In this document: positions 61,365-64,000 of the stretch, one piece after another
How positions within the stretch are numbered: position 1 is the first letter of the stretch
Layout of the letters: every line of letters starts with the position of its first letter
Assembly: GCF_014931275.1 (NCBI RefSeq)
Contig: NZ_CP063110.1
Location: forward strand, 721,001-785,000
Reading direction: 5' to 3'
From: Haemophilus parainfluenzae
Lineage (GTDB): Bacteria > Pseudomonadota > Gammaproteobacteria > Enterobacterales > Pasteurellaceae
Length of the DNA stretch: 64,000 nt
Notes under the pieces: generated by a model
What the model saw: only the letters and a program-made list of their open reading frames with translations
Databases searched by the model: none
Told to the model about the DNA's origin: nothing
Program-made: the position numbers and the translations under genes

Positions 61365-61436
61365 AAAGAAAGTGCGGTCAGTTTTTAACGAATTTTTCTT
61401 TTGGAAAAGTATCGAAAAAATGACCGCACTTTCTTT
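61365..61436. repeat. Long-armed uptake-sequence hairpin between rpoC and metQ terminators
   Basis: AAAGAAAGTGCGGTCA (61365-61380) and TGACCGCACTTTCTTT (61421-61436) form a perfect 16-bp stem around a 40-base loop. It is one of the longest uptake-pair stems in the window and sits between two conventional terminators. Confidence 0.85.
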
Positions 61437-61445
61437 TTATCAATA

Positions 61446-61471
61446 AAAAAGCCACCTTAATCGGTGGCTTT
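61446..61471 (-). terminator. metQ terminator
   Basis: AAAGCCACC (61448-61456) pairs with GGTGGCTTT (61463-61471); on the minus strand it is followed by TTTTTTATT. It ends the metNIQ transcript. Confidence 0.9.
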
Positions 61472-61494
61472 GAAATATTTTGCTTAAGCTAAGA

Positions 61495-62325
61495 TTACCA
61501 GCCTTTTACAACACCATCTTTAAAGTGTTTTTTCGCTTCTTGGTAAACTTCTTCAGTTTGGTATGCTTTGACGAAATCTTGGATTGCTTTGCTGTCTTTG
61601 TTATCAGTACGTGAAACAATAATGTTTACGTATGGAGAATCTTTATCTTCTACGAATACACCGTTATCTTGTGCATTTAAGCCAACTTGACCCGCATAAG
61701 TGTTATTTACAACCGCAAGATCAACATCATCTAATGCACGAGCTGCAACAGAGGTATCCACTTCAGAAATTTTTAAGTTTTTCGGATTTTCAACGATATC
61801 TGCTACAGTTGAAAGAAGATCGTTAGAATTTTTAAGTTTGATTAAACCTTGTTTCTCAAGGAGGATTAATGCACGACCACGGTTTGATGGGTCATTTGGC
61901 ACAACAACTTTCGCGCCATCTTTTAATTCATTTACATTTTTGATGGTTTTAGAATATCCAGCAAGTGGGTAAACAAAGGTATTGCCAACGATCACTAAGT
62001 TGTTTAAGTTTTTCGCTTTTACATCTTCATCTAAGTAAGGTTTGTGTTGCATTGCGTTAGCATCTAAATCACCTTTAGATACAGCCGTGTTTGGCAATGC
62101 GTAGTCATTGAATAAAACAAATTCAACATTTAAGTTGTATTTGTCTTTTGCAACTTTTGCAGCGGTTTCGGCTACTTGGTGCTCAGGACCAGCCATTACA
62201 CCAACTTTGATTGATGTTGCTGCAGGCGCAGTTGACGCTGCATCTGCTTTTTTCTCTTCTTTACAACCTGTTAATACTAATGCTGACGCGATAGCGGTGA
62301 TAGCAAATAAGTTTTTTAATTTCAT
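61495..62325 (-). CDS. metQ: D/L-methionine-binding lipoprotein MetQ
   Basis: This 276-residue lipoprotein precursor has the lipobox LTGC (Cys20). The mature protein has the NlpA/MetQ family fold: VGVMAGPEHQVAE near residue 42, then NDPSNRGRALILLEKQG and DVDLAVVNNTYA. It captures methionine for the MetNI transporter. It lies 39 bases after metI. Confidence 0.95.
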   Translation of the reverse strand: MKLKNLFAITAIASALVLTGCKEEKKADAASTAPAATSIKVGVMAGPEHQVAETAAKVAKDKYNLNVEFVLFNDYALPNTAVSKGDLDANAMQHKPYLDEDVKAKNLNNLVIVGNTFVYPLAGYSKTIKNVNELKDGAKVVVPNDPSNRGRALILLEKQGLIKLKNSNDLLSTVADIVENPKNLKISEVDTSVAARALDDVDLAVVNNTYAGQVGLNAQDNGVFVEDKDSPYVNIIVSRTDNKDSKAIQDFVKAYQTEEVYQEAKKHFKDGVVKGW

Positions 62326-62364
62326 GTTTTTTCCTTGTTGTGAATAAAATGGTATAGAAAATAA

Positions 62365-63057
62365 TTAACGGTGATCCACTCGTTTTGCGAGCGTATCGCC
62401 TAATTTTTGACTGAGCATGACGATTATCACGATAACAATCGTAGCCGCCCAAGTTACCGATGGCATATTGCGATAGACACCATAGTTAATGGCAAGACTT
62501 CCTAAACCGCCACCGCCTTGCGTTCCCGCCATTGCGGTATAGCCAATTAATGTCACGAAGGTGAGTGTAATCGCATTAATAAGCGTTGGTAAAGATTCAG
62601 GCAAATAGAATTTACGAATAATTTGCCAATTGGTTGCGCCCATGGCTTTTGCTGTTTCAGTCAAACCGGTTGGGATCTCAAAAAGTGCATTGCTCGTAAG
62701 ACGTGCAAAAAATGGTGTTGCTGCAGCACTTAATGACACAATTGCCGCATTAGAACCAATGCTCCCGCCAGGAAGTAACCAACTGGTAAGCGGAATTAAA
62801 GCAAGTAACAAAATAATATAAGGGATTGAACGTCCGATATTAATAATGACGTTTAAGAACGCATTGAGTTTTTTGTTTTCTAAAATCGCCCCTTTATTGG
62901 TTAAAAAGGTTAAAAAACCAAGTGGTAAGCCTAATAAAGCCGCAATTAATGTCGACAATACCGACATATAAACCGTTTCAACAGTTGATACCGTTAATAA
63001 ACTCGCAAAATTATCAGGGAATTGTTGGCTAAATGTTGCCCATAACTCATTGAACAT
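62365..63057 (-). CDS. metI: Methionine ABC transporter permease MetI
   Basis: This 230-residue permease has about five membrane helices and the EAA-loop-like [27 protein letters not shown]. It imports methionine with MetN and MetQ. Its start overlaps the metN end by 11 bases. Confidence 0.95.
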   Translation of the reverse strand: MFNELWATFSQQFPDNFASLLTVSTVETVYMSVLSTLIAALLGLPLGFLTFLTNKGAILENKKLNAFLNVIINIGRSIPYIILLLALIPLTSWLLPGGSIGSNAAIVSLSAAATPFFARLTSNALFEIPTGLTETAKAMGATNWQIIRKFYLPESLPTLINAITLTFVTLIGYTAMAGTQGGGGLGSLAINYGVYRNMPSVTWAATIVIVIIVMLSQKLGDTLAKRVDHR

Positions 63058-64000
63058 AGCCTAGCACCTCTACTCGAACGTTATTTTCCATTAAATAAAC
63101 TTTGGCTTGCGTAATAGCATCTTCATCACCTTCAACCTCCGCAATGGTAAAGCCAAATTTTACCCCACCGGCATAATCAATTTGTGATGTTAAGATACTG
63201 AGTTCAACACCAAATTTTTTTGATGCTTGAGAAAGTAATGGGGCATCTACTGAACGACCTGTAAATTCAAATTTGATGATCGGATACGATTTGGCATGTT
63301 TTGGTGTATCAGATAGATTTTCTAAATATTCTTCCGGCAAGGTAATGTGGAAGGTAGAGCTGATAAACTCTTGAGCTAATTCTGTTTTCGGATTAGAGAA
63401 AATTTCGCTAACTGTGCCTTGTTCAATCAGGCGACCTTTATCAATCACTGCAACTTGATCACAGATGCGTTTAACCACTTCCATTTCATGGGTGATAAGA
63501 AGAATGGTGATACCTAAAGTGCGGTTGATTTCTTTTAATAATTTTAGAATGGATTGAGTTGTGGCCGGATCCAATGCGCTGGTGGCTTCATCACAAAGTA
63601 AGACTTTTGGATCGCTTGCAAGTGCACGAGCAATAGCTACACGTTGTTTTTGACCGCCTGAGAGATTAGCAGGATACACATTATGTTTATCACTTAATCC
63701 TACAAGTGCTAAAAGTGCAGTCGTTTTTTCTTGAATTTCTGCTTTTGATTTATTTTCTAATTCAAGTGGCAACGCTACGTTTTCAAAAACGGTTCGAGAG
63801 GTCAACAAATTAAAATGTTGGAAAATCATGCCGATTTGGCGGCGTGTTTTCACTAATTCAGCGTCAGAAAGTTGAGTCAGATCCACATCATCGATGACAA
63901 CGGCACCATGAGTCGGTCTTTCTAATAAGTTTACACAACGGATAAGTGTACTTTTACCTGCACCAGAAGCACCAATGACACCGCAAATCTGCCCCTTCGG
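63047..64000 (-). CDS. metN: Methionine ABC transporter ATPase MetN, 5' end cut by window
   Basis: The frame stays open to the window edge; 317 residues are visible and the family is about 343-345, so roughly 25 N-terminal residues are missing. Walker [10 protein letters not shown] is visible near the edge, with signature [15 protein letters not shown] and Walker [13 protein letters not shown]. The C-terminal NIL (ACT-like) domain that senses methionine and inhibits transport is present (about the last 75 residues). An uptake core lies at 63517-63525. The promoter and any MetJ sites lie outside the window. Confidence 0.95.
   Translation of the reverse strand, partial: PKGQICGVIGASGAGKSTLIRCVNLLERPTHGAVVIDDVDLTQLSDAELVKTRRQIGMIFQHFNLLTSRTVFENVALPLELENKSKAEIQEKTTALLALVGLSDKHNVYPANLSGGQKQRVAIARALASDPKVLLCDEATSALDPATTQSILKLLKEINRTLGITILLITHEMEVVKRICDQVAVIDKGRLIEQGTVSEIFSNPKTELAQEFISSTFHITLPEEYLENLSDTPKHAKSYPIIKFEFTGRSVDAPLLSQASKKFGVELSILTSQIDYAGGVKFGFTIAEVEGDEDAITQAKVYLMENNVRVEVLGYVQ

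Noticed and set aside
63887-64000. metN starting at the ATG at 63886
   Set aside because: The frame upstream encodes the Walker A motif, so the true start lies beyond the window.

Overview
The window is a gene-dense stretch (about 58 protein genes, no rRNA or tRNA gene seen) of a Pasteurellaceae chromosome, most likely a Haemophilus species. Three things point there. The Haemophilus-type DNA uptake core AAGTGCGGT (or ACCGCACTT) occurs some 45 times that I could count, often as an inverted pair serving as a terminator. The protein sequences look Haemophilus-like throughout. A complete comABCDEF-nfuA competence block and comM are present. Many blocks match H. influenzae Rd neighbourhoods as I remember them, but they are joined in a different order. 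I therefore favour a relative such as H. parainfluenzae over H. influenzae; this is inference, not a database result.

Layout, left to right. 1-7.0 kb: end of a PACE biocide-efflux gene, hflD-purB, trpS, yfcZ, a YjjW-type radical-SAM activase, and nupC-deoD for nucleoside uptake and phosphorolysis. 7.0-11.5 kb: greB and tex diverge, then come two less familiar genes, one unknown and one resembling Imm49 immunity proteins. 11.5-14.2 kb: glpK and glpF diverge around two CRP-type sites. 14.2-18.5 kb: cysZ, cysK and a cystine ABC transporter run the same way and look like a sulfur-acquisition unit. 18.6-21.7 kb: zipA and ligA. 21.8-23.1 kb: a coiled-coil protein and a YgiW-type OB-fold protein with QseB/PmrA-like boxes upstream. 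23.1-30.6 kb: tsaD, a small membrane protein, tdk and tyrP form one operon, divergent from the macromolecular synthesis operon rpsU-dnaG-rpoD.

30.7-42.2 kb: psiE, rlmJ, mrcA (ponA), then the competence machine comA-F (PilMNOPQ-like plus ComF), nfuA, comM and engB. Both comA and comM have a Sxy-dependent CRP-S type site with the same spacing to a -10 element. 42.2-50.0 kb: a VirK/YbjX-family gene, the oppABCDF peptide importer and tal. 50.1-51.4 kb: mlaA and ridA. 51.4-61.4 kb: an L10-type leader followed by rplJ-rplL-rpoB-rpoC. 61.4-64.0 kb: metN-metI-metQ, with metN cut by the window edge.

I found no prophage, insertion sequence, CRISPR array or clear new defence system. The observations most worth a second look are the clustering and shared promoter geometry of the competence genes, uptake-sequence hairpins placed inside tex and between rpoB and rpoC, base-pair-compensated variants of these hairpins, the paired QseB-like boxes at ygiW, and the orphan Imm49-like gene.
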